This document shows, piece after piece, positions 9,549-17,379 of a stretch of DNA of 34,258 nucleotides. The DNA lies in contig NZHP01000035.1 of NCBI GenBank assembly GCA_002691465.1, forward strand, positions 2,643 through 36,900, written 5' to 3'. Position numbers and translations under genes: made by a program. This DNA is from Gammaproteobacteria bacterium (GTDB lineage Bacteria; Pseudomonadota; Gammaproteobacteria; Steroidobacterales; UBA11654). Below the pieces are notes generated by a model. That model was given only the letters and a program-made list of their open reading frames with translations. It had not been told where the DNA came from and made no database searches. Position 1 is the stretch's first letter. The number at the start of each line of letters is the position of its first letter.

Positions 9549-10142
9549 TTATTTATAAAAAGTACTGAAGATTCTTCTAAACCAATCTTGCCTTCTTTTA
9601 CAAACAAGACAAAAGATCAAGGCAGCAAATCCAGCGAGTATCCCATCCATGCCAGCTGCATTGGCAAGGGCTTCTACATTTTTTCTTACTGGCTGAATCC
9701 ATGAAATAGATTTAGTAGTTTGATTCTCAAGATTACTAATATTTTCAAGTTCAGAATCGATGGATGCCTCAAGAGCTGAAATACTTTCTTGTAGATTATT
9801 GTTTTCTGACTGTTCTCTTTGAAGGATAATTGCCGCTGAAGCAATTTGTCTTTGTAGATCTTGGATTACGGCTGAATCTAATTCAGTATCAAGACCTGCC
9901 AATCTACTATTGAGTTGATTGATTGAATTATTGATTGATTCAATATTGGTTCGACTTTCAGATACTGCTTCAATTGCATTCCTCAACTCTGACTGATTAA
10001 GAGTGATAGCCTCCCTGGATTCTATCAAAGGTTCAATTGGGCCTTCCTTTGGTGTGATAAAGGCAAGAAATGTAAAAATGGACGCAAACAGAATTGCTAA
10101 ATCTGTAACTTTAATCAGACTATCTTTGAAAGAATTGAGCAT
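9549..10142 (-). CDS. Unknown membrane-anchored coiled-coil protein
   Basis: Not a family I recognise. From the ATG at 10142 it is 197 residues: a hydrophobic helix (about 13-28, DLAILFASIFTFLAF), a long Ser/Asn/Gln/Glu-rich heptad region (about 40-140) that should form a coiled coil, and a second hydrophobic helix near the C-terminus (about 165-180, ILAGFAALIFCLVC) followed by a basic tail. This predicts two membrane anchors joined by an elongated soluble rod. The frame is open to a TTG at 10178, but that extension runs through a terminator hairpin. The ATG at 10142 is preceded by AAGAG and gives a cleaner N-terminus. It lies downstream of the 73-residue protein gene on the same strand. Confidence 0.6.
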   Translation of the reverse strand: MLNSFKDSLIKVTDLAILFASIFTFLAFITPKEGPIEPLIESREAITLNQSELRNAIEAVSESRTNIESINNSINQLNSRLAGLDTELDSAVIQDLQRQIASAAIILQREQSENNNLQESISALEASIDSELENISNLENQTTKSISWIQPVRKNVEALANAAGMDGILAGFAALIFCLVCKRRQDWFRRIFSTFYK

Positions 10143-10160
10143 ATCTCTTATTTGAGAAGA

Positions 10161-10188
10161 AAAAGGGCTCTTTTGCAAGAGCCCTTTT
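10161..10188 (-). terminator. Rho-independent terminator of the 73-residue protein gene
   Basis: A perfect 12-bp stem (AAAAGGGCTCTT pairing with AAGAGCCCTTTT) with a 4-nt loop. On the minus strand it is followed by a T-rich tract (TTTTTCTTCT). It begins 46 nt past the stop of the 73-residue protein gene and ends before the ATG of the coiled-coil gene. The flanking A and T runs are nearly symmetrical, so weaker function on the plus strand is possible. Confidence 0.85.
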
Positions 10189-10233
10189 CTATTGCTTTTA
10201 AAATTTTAAAAACTTAAAAAGCTTGTTTCTCAT

Positions 10234-10455
10234 TTACATACCGCGTGAGCCGTACATTCCTGAGAGAATAGCAAGAACGATGATACCTACTACACCGTTG
10301 TCACCTAGCGTATTGATCAAATCGATCAAATTACCAAGTACAGCACCGACAAATGGTACATCCATACCAAATACTACGCCTGCAGCAACACCAAGTGCTA
10401 CTAAAGCGACAGCGATATCAGTTAGTTCTCCTATCCAACCCTTGATTTTATTCAT
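10234..10455 (-). CDS. 73-residue hydrophobic protein of unknown function
   Basis: A 73-residue protein with two hydrophobic segments. The first is about residues 13-30 (DIAVALVALGVAAGVVFG), then a short PFVGAV turn and an amphipathic stretch (LGNLIDLINTLG), and the second is about 53-67 (NGVVGIIVLAILSGM). It is rich in Gly, Ala and Val, like small membrane-embedded structural or oligomeric proteins. No signal peptidase site, Cys or catalytic residue is evident. The gene stands alone: strong ribosome binding site (GGGGAGG, 8-nt spacing), a sigma70-like promoter upstream and a very strong terminator downstream. That arrangement suggests high expression as a single cistron. Function unknown. 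The antisense frame is Pro/Thr-rich and looks like a shadow. Confidence 0.75.
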   Translation of the reverse strand: MNKIKGWIGELTDIAVALVALGVAAGVVFGMDVPFVGAVLGNLIDLINTLGDNGVVGIIVLAILSGMYGSRGM

Positions 10456-10460
10456 GATAA

Positions 10461-10470
10461 AATCCTCCCC
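10461..10470 (-). promoter_or_regulatory. Strong ribosome binding site of the 73-residue protein gene
   Basis: Reads GGGGAGGATT on the minus strand, with the GGAGG core 8 nt from the ATG at 10455. It is among the best Shine-Dalgarno sequences in the window, where many genes have weak ones. Confidence 0.75.
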
Positions 10471-10530
10471 TAATTAAGGTTAACTTTAATGTTCTTATAT
10501 CAAACGACATGTTTAAAAAAGAACAATTTA

Positions 10531-10560
10531 AATCTAGTCAGATTTGATGAAATAGGTCAA
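10531..10560 (-). promoter_or_regulatory. Candidate sigma70 promoter for the 73-residue protein gene
   Basis: On the minus strand TTGACC (10555-10560) and TAGATT (10531-10536) are separated by 18 nt, matching the -35 and -10 consensus at 5/6 and 4/6. The leader would be about 65-70 nt. Found by eye in AT-rich sequence, so moderately uncertain. Confidence 0.4.
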
Positions 10561-10810
10561 AATTTGAATATTATTTGTTTTTATACAACATATTTAGGGT
10601 CTTTCAGATGGGTTTGTCTTGCTAGGTTTCAGCCATTCTTAATAATTCCACCGAGTTTAATAAAATATTATTTATCACTCTATCTCATTGATATTAATGA
10701 TATTATTATTTATTTTTTAAAAAGTTTTTGATTTCAGGATATAAGTCGATTAATTTGCGTAAATTAGACTCATTCTAAAAGGAAAATTATCTTTTATTGG
10801 GTTAATTTTG
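10561..10810. other. AT-rich intergenic stretch without a convincing gene
   Basis: Together with the promoter and leader of the 73-residue gene, this makes a gap of about 355 nt between that gene and tRNA-Phe. One plus-strand frame of 80 codons (10489-10731) is open but has no ribosome binding site and a composition set by the AT-rich DNA. No strong hairpin, repeat or RNA gene was recognised. The 3' trailer of the tRNA must lie at the right end. Confidence 0.5.
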
Positions 10811-10886
<76 letters not shown>

Positions 10887-10897
10887 ACGGTTGGCAT

Positions 10898-10927
10898 ATT
10901 CTATAGAAAAATGATCATAATTGTGAA
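10898..10927 (-). promoter_or_regulatory. Candidate promoter of tRNA-Phe
   Basis: On the minus strand TTCACA (10922-10927) and TAGAAT (10898-10903) are 18 nt apart in the 45-nt gap between yggX and the tRNA. A shifted -10, TATAGA, with 16-nt spacing is also possible. Either would let the tRNA be transcribed separately from mutY-yggX. Confidence 0.35.
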
Positions 10928-10931
10928 GAAA

Positions 10932-11204
10932 TTATTCTGTCGGAGGGATATATTCTTTTGGCTTTTCCGCGGTACCTTCAAATAAAAACTTAATCATCTC
11001 ATTTTGAAGATATGCCCTTGCAGAAGGGTCAACCATTGATAGTCTGTTTTCATTGATCAGCATGGTTTGATGTTGCAACCATAGATCCCATGCCTCTTGT
11101 GAAATATTTAAATGAACTCTTTCACCAAGACTTCCTGGATATGGTGGTCTTTCCATCTGTTCCAGGTCTCTCTTGTAATATTCACAAAATATTTTTTTAG
11201 TCAT
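10932..11204 (-). CDS. yggX: Fe(2+)-trafficking protein YggX
   Basis: A 90-residue protein matching the whole short YggX family, including the N-terminal IFCEYYKRDLEQMERPPYPG and the C-terminal KFLFEGTAEKPKEYIPP. YggX is a small cytoplasmic protein linked to iron handling and protection of iron-sulfur clusters from oxidation. It follows mutY by 7 nt, the usual gammaproteobacterial order, which makes sense because MutY carries a [4Fe-4S] cluster. Confidence 0.93.
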   Translation of the reverse strand: MTKKIFCEYYKRDLEQMERPPYPGSLGERVHLNISQEAWDLWLQHQTMLINENRLSMVDPSARAYLQNEMIKFLFEGTAEKPKEYIPPTE

Positions 11205-11211
11205 CTATAAA

Positions 11212-12264
11212 TTATAATCGATCAATAATTTTTTTGACTGCTTTTGATGTCGCAATTGAATTTATTTTTTGAGCCTTAATAAAGGTCATATTCTTTTTCA
11301 GTCTCTCAACTTTGGAGTCACTTATATCTATGATCACAGGATTAATTTGAATATCAATATGACTAAGAGAATGAGTAAATGAATCTATATTATTTTGATA
11401 ATTAATCTTGCTAATTCCAGTATTTGACTCTATCCAAGACTCAACCTTTTCATCAGTCTCTAGAGTTGGAAATGACCATAATCCTGGCCAGATCCCATTC
11501 GCATCTCTTTGCTCTAGTAAAAAACTATCTTCGGACCTGATAACTAAAAAATTATATTCAATTTTTCTTTTTTGTTTTTTTGCTTTCTTTTGAGGGATAA
11601 GTTCGATCTTATTCTTCTTCTTTGCAATACAACTTTTAACAACAGGGCATTGATCACATTTATATTTTTTTGGCAAGCAAACAGTAGCGCCTAAATCCAT
11701 TATTGCTTGAGTGTATATATCGAAGTCAGTCTCAGGTGTACATCTTTCAGAGAGCTTCCATATTTTTTTTAACATACCTGCTTTTGTTAGATCTCCCTCG
11801 ATAAAAAAATGTCTTGAAAGGACTCTCTTTACATTGCCATCCATAATTGCTCTAGGTTCAATATTATTGAGCGAAAGTATTGCTCCGGCTGTCGATGGAC
11901 CGATACCAGGTAATGAAAGTATTTCATCAAATTTGTTAGGGAATATTCCTCCGTAATCTTTTTTTATAATTAATGCGGCCTTATGGAGATTTCTTGCTCT
12001 GGAGTAGTAACCGAGACCTGACCAATGAGACATAACCTCAGACTGTTCTGAGTTTGCAAGGTCATTAATTTTTGGGAACTTAGAGATAAACTTTGTGAAA
12101 TATGGAATTACAGTTTTTACCTGGGTTTGTTGCAACATAATCTCTGAAACCCATGTTCTATATGGCGTTTTATTTTTCTGCCATGGTAAGTCTTTTCTTC
12201 CATGTTCACTCCACCAGTGAAGAATTGGTTTCGTAAATATCTCTTGGGGATTTTGTTTGGTCAA
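11212..12264 (-). CDS. mutY: A/G-specific adenine DNA glycosylase MutY
   Basis: A 350-residue MutY, which removes adenine mispaired with 8-oxoguanine. It has catalytic E41 in SEIMLQQTQV, the helix-hairpin-helix LPGIGPSTAGAI (118-129), the catalytic Asp D142 in MDGNVKRV and the [4Fe-4S] ligands C196, C203, C206 and C212 in the expected C-x6-C-x2-C-x5-C spacing. A C-terminal NUDIX-like 8-oxoG-recognition domain follows (from about 235). The start is a TTG at 12264, two bases after the TAG of the upstream membrane-protein gene. No in-frame ATG gives a full N-terminus, so translation is probably coupled. Confidence 0.95.
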   Translation of the reverse strand: MTKQNPQEIFTKPILHWWSEHGRKDLPWQKNKTPYRTWVSEIMLQQTQVKTVIPYFTKFISKFPKINDLANSEQSEVMSHWSGLGYYSRARNLHKAALIIKKDYGGIFPNKFDEILSLPGIGPSTAGAILSLNNIEPRAIMDGNVKRVLSRHFFIEGDLTKAGMLKKIWKLSERCTPETDFDIYTQAIMDLGATVCLPKKYKCDQCPVVKSCIAKKKNKIELIPQKKAKKQKRKIEYNFLVIRSEDSFLLEQRDANGIWPGLWSFPTLETDEKVESWIESNTGISKINYQNNIDSFTHSLSHIDIQINPVIIDISDSKVERLKKNMTFIKAQKINSIATSKAVKKIIDRL

Positions 12265-12266
12265 CT

Positions 12267-12935
12267 CTAGCCAATAATTTTTGTAGCGCCTATAAATGCC
12301 ACGATAAAGATCAGAATATAGGTAGTATGAACCCAGATTAGTGTTGTATTCATTCCGCCACTTATTTCAGACTCTAAATCAGGAGAAGAGCCCTCAATTG
12401 CAAGTCTCTCAAATGATTGCCCTAGAGGGAAAAACGCAATCTCAATACCAAGTATAGTCAAATTAACCAAGCCGTATAAACCCACCTTTAGGGCTACATA
12501 ATTAGCAGGGAAAGGACCGTAATCCATATATGATGAGATAGAAACTAAAATTAAACCAAGTCCCAATGAAGCTACAATAAATCGATTAATCTTTGATAGT
12601 TTTTGTCCCCATGGCTTATTTAAATTTGCTGCGCCTCCAACATTAATCACTAACCAGACTAGCGTAAATAGCCACATCAGGCTTAAAGTTATTTGAGATG
12701 GCTCAATAAGGCCCACACTCTTAGATAATTGCACGCCAAAAGGTAGTGCCATCACCCACATAACTCTCGGAAGCAGTTCAATTTTTAAAGCCATTTCCAA
12801 CATCTGGAATCTAGTCTCGATAGCGAGAGTTGGGTCAACAGACTTCTTTGAGCAGAGCATTACCCCAACATCTGTTCCCAACCAGAAAACAAACATACAA
12901 ATATGAAGAAATTTCCAAATCTCATATTCGGCCAT
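12267..12935 (-). CDS. Multi-pass membrane protein of unknown function
   Basis: 222 residues with about six hydrophobic segments, beginning in WKFLHICMFVFWLGTDVGVM, which carries a His and an Asp within the first helix. The layout recalls CopD- or DUF2269-like integral membrane proteins, but I cannot place it firmly. It is preceded by an AGGAC ribosome binding site, starts 3 nt after the small gene upstream and ends 2 nt before mutY. It therefore belongs to a mutY-yggX transcription unit. No catalytic motif is evident. Confidence 0.6.
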   Translation of the reverse strand: MAEYEIWKFLHICMFVFWLGTDVGVMLCSKKSVDPTLAIETRFQMLEMALKIELLPRVMWVMALPFGVQLSKSVGLIEPSQITLSLMWLFTLVWLVINVGGAANLNKPWGQKLSKINRFIVASLGLGLILVSISSYMDYGPFPANYVALKVGLYGLVNLTILGIEIAFFPLGQSFERLAIEGSSPDLESEISGGMNTTLIWVHTTYILIFIVAFIGATKIIG

Positions 12936-12938
12936 GGG

Positions 12939-13214
12939 TTAGGTCCTTTTTACTTCTGGATCTACGGACTCACCATCTTCCTGCCATGAATAAAGCTCTC
13001 CAATGTATTGAGACAATAGAAAATTGGTCTCCTCTGACTCACCGTCTGCCTCGAGGGCTTCAAGATTTCTTTGTGCAAGTTCTATAGCTCTTGCCACCCT
13101 ATAATCTCTGAAGGCCTGACTTTTCTGCATTGCCTTAGAGATTTCCATTTGATCAAGGAAGTCTTGGGTAATAGTTACACTGACTCCAGACCATGAAAGA
13201 TTAATTTCGCTCAC
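12939..13214 (-). CDS. Small conserved-looking soluble protein, unknown
   Basis: 91 residues, acidic, without membrane segments or Cys. The sequence starts SEINLSWSGVSVTITQDFLDQ, looks beta-strand-rich at the N-terminus and then helical, with an acidic C-terminus. The start is GTG at 13214 with AGGA 6 nt upstream. It is the first gene of the run leading into the membrane protein, mutY and yggX, with 3 nt to the next ATG. No family is recognised and no function is proposed. Confidence 0.55.
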   Translation of the reverse strand: MSEINLSWSGVSVTITQDFLDQMEISKAMQKSQAFRDYRVARAIELAQRNLEALEADGESEETNFLLSQYIGELYSWQEDGESVDPEVKRT

Positions 13215-13370
13215 AATTTTTCCTCATATGCTTTTGACTTATCTAGATTATCATTAAATCAAAATATTTTGACAATACTTTATCCCGTTACTGTTTGTTA
13301 CTTTTTCTCCTTTATCGTGCAATTGTTTTCATATATATTCATTAGACAATCATGTATTTAGGAGTTTTCA

Positions 13371-14276
13371 ATGAGACCACATGTGGAACTAATTCAACAA
13401 AGCGATCTTTGCTGGCATCCTGCTGAACTTCACGGAGGAACAGGAAGAGCGATGCAAAGAAATCTTTCCTATGACGAGGAAGATGGTTCTTGCTCAACAA
13501 AAGTAATTTTTGAGACTCCTTGGGATCGTCCTGGTGGATATCATGAAGCAGATACAGAATGGTTTGTGCTTGAGGGCAAAGTAAAAATGGGCAATGAGAC
13601 ATTCGGACCAGGTATGTATTGGAGAGCGCCAGCTGGTCTGAGGGTTCCTGATATAAGTGTCGATGAAGGCTCAGAGGTTCTAATATTTAGAGAGTATGGC
13701 GATTGGGGATTCTCAGTATCCGAAACTGACAAAAGTGATTTTGTTCCAGAAGGTGGAAATACTGCTTCTGAAGAGCCGGGGAAATTAACCATTTGCGATT
13801 CAGCAAAAATGGATTGGATGGACAACATATACGAGGGAGATTCGCAAAGATTCCTTCAATTAAAAATCCTATATCACGATCCTTCTCCAGAAGGAGAAAA
13901 CGAAAAAGGATTCATTACTTTACTTGGTTGGGCTCCTCCAGGATGGTCCGATAACAGGCTTATCCATCATCCTGTATTTGAAGAGGCATATACATTGACA
14001 GGGCACATGGAATATAACTTTGGTCGATTCACTCCAGGAACATATTTCTTTAGACCAGCAAAAGTAAAACATGGTCATTTCATAACTGGAGAGGAGATGG
14101 GCTGTAGCTGGATATTCAGACTAGATGGATCACTAATCAACTGGGTAACATTGAACTCTCAAGTAATTGTGAAGGGCGATGCCGTGAACTATGATCCAGA
14201 AACACAAGGATTTGTTATCGCAGGATTGCCTGTGAGATCAAAGTCAACAGGTCCATGGGATCTCGACGGCCAGTAG
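13371..14276 (+). CDS. Two-domain cupin protein
   Basis: A 301-residue bicupin. The first cupin (about 45-110) has GGYHEADTEWFVLEGKVKMG, with H58 and E63 as likely metal ligands and GPGMYWRAPAG as the second motif. The second (about 180-255) has H199/H200, E204/E205 and VKHGHF with H234/H236. Such proteins include dioxygenases, isomerases and sugar/acid-binding cupins. No specific reaction can be assigned. GGAG lies 6 nt before the ATG. It opens the plus-strand run that continues with the amidohydrolase (54 nt gap), acyl-CoA synthetase, DsbA-like protein and molybdoenzyme, so a role in the same catabolic route is likely. Confidence 0.7.
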   Translation: MRPHVELIQQSDLCWHPAELHGGTGRAMQRNLSYDEEDGSCSTKVIFETPWDRPGGYHEADTEWFVLEGKVKMGNETFGPGMYWRAPAGLRVPDISVDEGSEVLIFREYGDWGFSVSETDKSDFVPEGGNTASEEPGKLTICDSAKMDWMDNIYEGDSQRFLQLKILYHDPSPEGENEKGFITLLGWAPPGWSDNRLIHHPVFEEAYTLTGHMEYNFGRFTPGTYFFRPAKVKHGHFITGEEMGCSWIFRLDGSLINWVTLNSQVIVKGDAVNYDPETQGFVIAGLPVRSKSTGPWDLDGQ

Positions 14277-14330
14277 ACACTCGAAACTCTTGATCTTTTG
14301 ATAAATCATTAATGTTCCATCATTGAAAAC

Positions 14331-15185
14331 ATGAGCGGAATCATCGATATTGTTGTAAACCTCTACACGCCTAGAGAAGTAGAGCTTGGGCAAACCGGGC
14401 TTGATAATGAATTCAAGAAACAAGTTCGAATGCCTGAGGAAATGAGGCCTGGCGTCACTATTCCAGACTATATTAAAAAGATGGATAAAGCAGGAATTGA
14501 GCGCTCATTATTGATCGCAGTTCGTGCAGGGGACATAAGAGTAGAGGAATCTTTCGAAGTGCCATATGAAAGTGTACATAAGGTTTGCCTTGATCATCCT
14601 GAGCGTTTTTCAGGATTGGCAGGTATAGATCCTTTCAGAGGAATGGAAGGCTTAAGAGATTTAGAATATGCAGTTAAAGAAATGGGATTCGTTGGAGCAC
14701 ATCTATATCCTCATTGGTGTGAATTACCACCCAATCACAGGAAATATTATCCATACTACGCAAAGTGTTGTGAGCTAGGGATACCAATTATGATGCAGGT
14801 TGGTCACAATTTAATCTATTCAAGAAACAGGCGTTTACCTAGTGTTGGGAAGCCAATATACCTAGACGAGGTTGCGATTGATTTTCCAGAATTAAAGCTG
14901 ATTGGAATTCACATAGGTATTCCTTGGACTGATGAAATGATATCTATGTGCTGGAAACATGAAAATATCTATACCGCTGGTGATGCCTATGCACCAAAAT
15001 ATTGGCCAGAATCATTCGTTCACTATGCAAATTCCTATGGGCAGAACAAAGTGCTTTTCGGAACAGACTGGCCAGTGATTGATCCTGAAAGAGCAGTAAA
15101 GGAATTCAATGATCTCAATTTTAGAGAATCTGCGTCTCAAAAAATATTGAGAGAGAATGCCTTAGAGGTCTTCAATCTAAGTTAA
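14331..15185 (+). CDS. Amidohydrolase_2-family protein lacking the N-terminal HxH pair
   Basis: A 284-residue TIM-barrel protein of the amidohydrolase 2 (ACMSD-like decarboxylase/hydrolase) family. The later metal or catalytic positions are present: H159 in MMQVGH, H194 in IGIHIG and D246 in FGTDWP. At the N-terminus, where the family has DxHxH, it reads IDIVVNLYTP, so the two metal-binding His are V8 and N10. A known-looking branch of the family starts in a similar VVN way, so this is probably a stable variant with altered metal use rather than a recent mutation. It is 12 nt upstream of the acyl-CoA synthetase. Decarboxylation or hydrolysis of a cyclic or aromatic acid are the family reactions; the substrate is unknown. 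Confidence 0.75.
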   Translation: MSGIIDIVVNLYTPREVELGQTGLDNEFKKQVRMPEEMRPGVTIPDYIKKMDKAGIERSLLIAVRAGDIRVEESFEVPYESVHKVCLDHPERFSGLAGIDPFRGMEGLRDLEYAVKEMGFVGAHLYPHWCELPPNHRKYYPYYAKCCELGIPIMMQVGHNLIYSRNRRLPSVGKPIYLDEVAIDFPELKLIGIHIGIPWTDEMISMCWKHENIYTAGDAYAPKYWPESFVHYANSYGQNKVLFGTDWPVIDPERAVKEFNDLNFRESASQKILRENALEVFNLS

Positions 15186-15197
15186 GACTTTATTCTT

Positions 15198-16721
15198 ATG
15201 ATTACTGATTTACCATCGTCATTCAAACATAATGTTATCTCCGATGGAATACTATCTGCCTGCTCTGAGAGTCCCTCTAAGGTTGCATATAAACATGGAC
15301 ATAAAACAAGAACATATCAGGAACTGAAACAGAGAGTGGACTCAATTTCTGGGATTATCCACTCTTTCCATATTCCATCGAAATGCAATATTGCAATTGT
15401 TGCATCTAATTCAATTGAGTATATGGAAATTGTTCTTGCTGCCTCCCAATTGGGTCATCCAATTGCCACTGTTAATCCCAAATTGACAGCAAATGAGATT
15501 GTTTCAATCTGTGAAGATGCTGAAGCAAAACTGGTATTTTTTGATCAGAAAGTCTCTTCTATGTTGGATGGAAGAAATATCAGTGGCGTTCAACACATTG
15601 TTGGAATAGATAATGAGATGGAAACCCTTATCACTCAAACTGAATCTCCAAAACAGCTTCCAACTATTAAAGAAAAAGAAACATTTACAATCCCTTATAC
15701 ATCTGGCACGACTGGAAAACCAAAAGGTGTTTTAGTACCTCATCGATCAAGAGCTCTGACTCTTTATGGGATGGCAGATGCTTATGGTTGCTTTTCTTCT
15801 GATGATCGTTTTCTTTCTATTGCCCCAATGTGTCATGGCGCTGGGATGATCTTTTCATTAGCGCCTATATTTTTTGGGGGTTATGCAGAGATTATGGATG
15901 ACTTCAATCCTGAATTAGTAATGAAAACTCTCGAAGACGAGGAAATGACAGGGTTTTTTGGAGTTCCAACCCATTTTTATGGGATGCTAGACATAGATCA
16001 ATCCATTCTTGACAACTGCACTGGAAGCTCATTAAAAACGATCATATCAAACGCAGCCGCACTGCCACAATCGTTGAAAGAAAAGATTATTGAACACTTT
16101 GGAGAGGGGCTGCTCTATGAGTGCTATGGTTCAACGGAGGGTGGAATTATTTCAAACCTAAGGCCAGATGATCAGTTAAGAAAAAAGCAATGTGTTGGTG
16201 AGCCCTTTCCTTTTACAGAAATAAAAATATTAAATGATGATGGTGATGAATGCGGGCCAAATGAGGTTGGGGAAGTTTTCACTAGCAGTCCATATATATT
16301 TAATGGCTACTGGCAAAAAGAAAAAGAAACTCGAGATGCTTTTGATGGAGAATGGCTTACTGTGGGTGACCTTGCAAAAAAAGATGAAGATGGGTTCCTA
16401 TACATAGTCGATAGAAAAAAAGACATGGTCATCTCAGGTGGAATCAATATTTATCCAAGGGAGATTGAAGAAGTGCTTTTAGAACACCCAGAAATTAATG
16501 ATATTGCTATTGTTGGTGAGCCTGATGAAAAATGGGGCGAGATCATTAAAGCATTTATTGTTTTCAAAGAAGTGGAGCTATCTCTTGATGTGATTCAAGA
16601 TTTTTGTAGTAATAAAATCGCGTCTATTAAAATACCAAAGATTATAGAAACAATTGATGCTTTACCAAGAAATGCCAATGGCAAAGTACTCAAAACAGAA
16701 TTAAGAGGAAGAAAAGCATGA
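15198..16721 (+). CDS. Acyl-CoA synthetase (AMP-forming, ANL superfamily)
   Basis: A 507-residue AMP-dependent CoA ligase. It carries the P-loop-like YTSGTTGKPKGV (167-178), the A5 motif YGSTEGG, the hinge region LTVGDLAKKDEDGFLYIVDR, the GGINIYPREIEEVL motif and the catalytic lysine near residue 496 in RNANGKVLKTEL. It would activate a carboxylic acid as its CoA thioester in the cytoplasm. Length and motifs are complete. It overlaps the next gene by 4 nt (ATGA) and follows the amidohydrolase by 12 nt, so the three are co-expressed. The family covers fatty, aryl and dicarboxylic acids, and specificity is not predictable. Confidence 0.88.
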   Translation: MITDLPSSFKHNVISDGILSACSESPSKVAYKHGHKTRTYQELKQRVDSISGIIHSFHIPSKCNIAIVASNSIEYMEIVLAASQLGHPIATVNPKLTANEIVSICEDAEAKLVFFDQKVSSMLDGRNISGVQHIVGIDNEMETLITQTESPKQLPTIKEKETFTIPYTSGTTGKPKGVLVPHRSRALTLYGMADAYGCFSSDDRFLSIAPMCHGAGMIFSLAPIFFGGYAEIMDDFNPELVMKTLEDEEMTGFFGVPTHFYGMLDIDQSILDNCTGSSLKTIISNAAALPQSLKEKIIEHFGEGLLYECYGSTEGGIISNLRPDDQLRKKQCVGEPFPFTEIKILNDDGDECGPNEVGEVFTSSPYIFNGYWQKEKETRDAFDGEWLTVGDLAKKDEDGFLYIVDRKKDMVISGGINIYPREIEEVLLEHPEINDIAIVGEPDEKWGEIIKAFIVFKEVELSLDVIQDFCSNKIASIKIPKIIETIDALPRNANGKVLKTELRGRKA

Positions 16722-17356
16722 GTCTGAAAAAAATCTCCGTAGATTTCTATTTTGACTATAGTTGCCCCTGGACCTACCTTGGCTTCAGAAGATTGATTCA
16801 AACCGCGACGAGAACTGCATCGGACATCATCTGGAAACCCATAAATCTTGAGATAATGAGAGAGATTCTTGATAAACCAAAACCAATAACTACTGAGTAT
16901 CAAAAAAATTATAGAAAAAAAGACCTACAAGACTGGGCAAGGTATTGCACCGTAGTCATTAACCAAATGGAAAATATTGATCATAGAGTCTCAATAACTG
17001 CATCCAGAGGTGTGGCTCATGCTGCTGACAATGGTCTTATAAAAGAGTATTCAGAGGAAGTCTTTAAAGCTTTTTTCAGTGATTCTAAAGATATTTCCGA
17101 TAAGAAAGTCTTACTTGAGATCTCTGAAAAAATTGGTTTGAATGGAAAACTTGAAGATTCCCTAGATGACGACTCATTAGATCTTTTGATAGAACAAAAC
17201 TCTAAGGAGCTTGCTAAACGAGGCGGATATGGAAGCCCAACAATGTTTGTCGAGAATCAGATGTTTTTTGGGAATGATCGGATGAATCTGGTCGAGTTTG
17301 CAATTGGACAAGCAAGCGGCAGGGTATTAGTGATTCCTGGACAGCACAACACATAG
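16718..17356 (+). CDS. DsbA-family thioredoxin-fold protein, HCCA isomerase-like
   Basis: 212 residues of the thioredoxin-fold group containing DsbA, FrnE and 2-hydroxychromene-2-carboxylate isomerase. The N-terminal motif is YFDYSCPWTYLGF (11-23): a single Cys, C16, with no second Cys to make CxxC, so it is not a disulfide oxidase. The S15/C16 position matches the serine or thiol-binding site of the glutathione-dependent isomerases. The C-terminal GSPTMFVENQMFFGNDRM is the usual cis-proline and closing segment. No signal peptide. Glutathione-linked isomerisation is a reasonable guess; HCCA as substrate is not established. Confidence 0.7.
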   Translation: MSLKKISVDFYFDYSCPWTYLGFRRLIQTATRTASDIIWKPINLEIMREILDKPKPITTEYQKNYRKKDLQDWARYCTVVINQMENIDHRVSITASRGVAHAADNGLIKEYSEEVFKAFFSDSKDISDKKVLLEISEKIGLNGKLEDSLDDDSLDLLIEQNSKELAKRGGYGSPTMFVENQMFFGNDRMNLVEFAIGQASGRVLVIPGQHNT

Positions 17357-17379
17357 TGTTTTTGTGATACATTATTTGA

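Noticed and set aside
10143-10178. TTG-initiated extension of the coiled-coil gene
   Set aside because: It begins inside the loop of a strong terminator hairpin, and an ATG with AAGAG upstream is available at 10142.
10223-10477. Plus-strand frame of 84 codons antisense to the 73-residue protein
   Set aside because: Pro/Thr/Ser-rich shadow translation with no ribosome binding site. The opposite strand has promoter, ribosome binding site and terminator.
10489-10731. Plus-strand 80-codon frame in the AT-rich gap
   Set aside because: No ribosome binding site; composition (Ile/Leu/Tyr/Phe-rich) reflects AT-rich DNA; no recognisable similarity.
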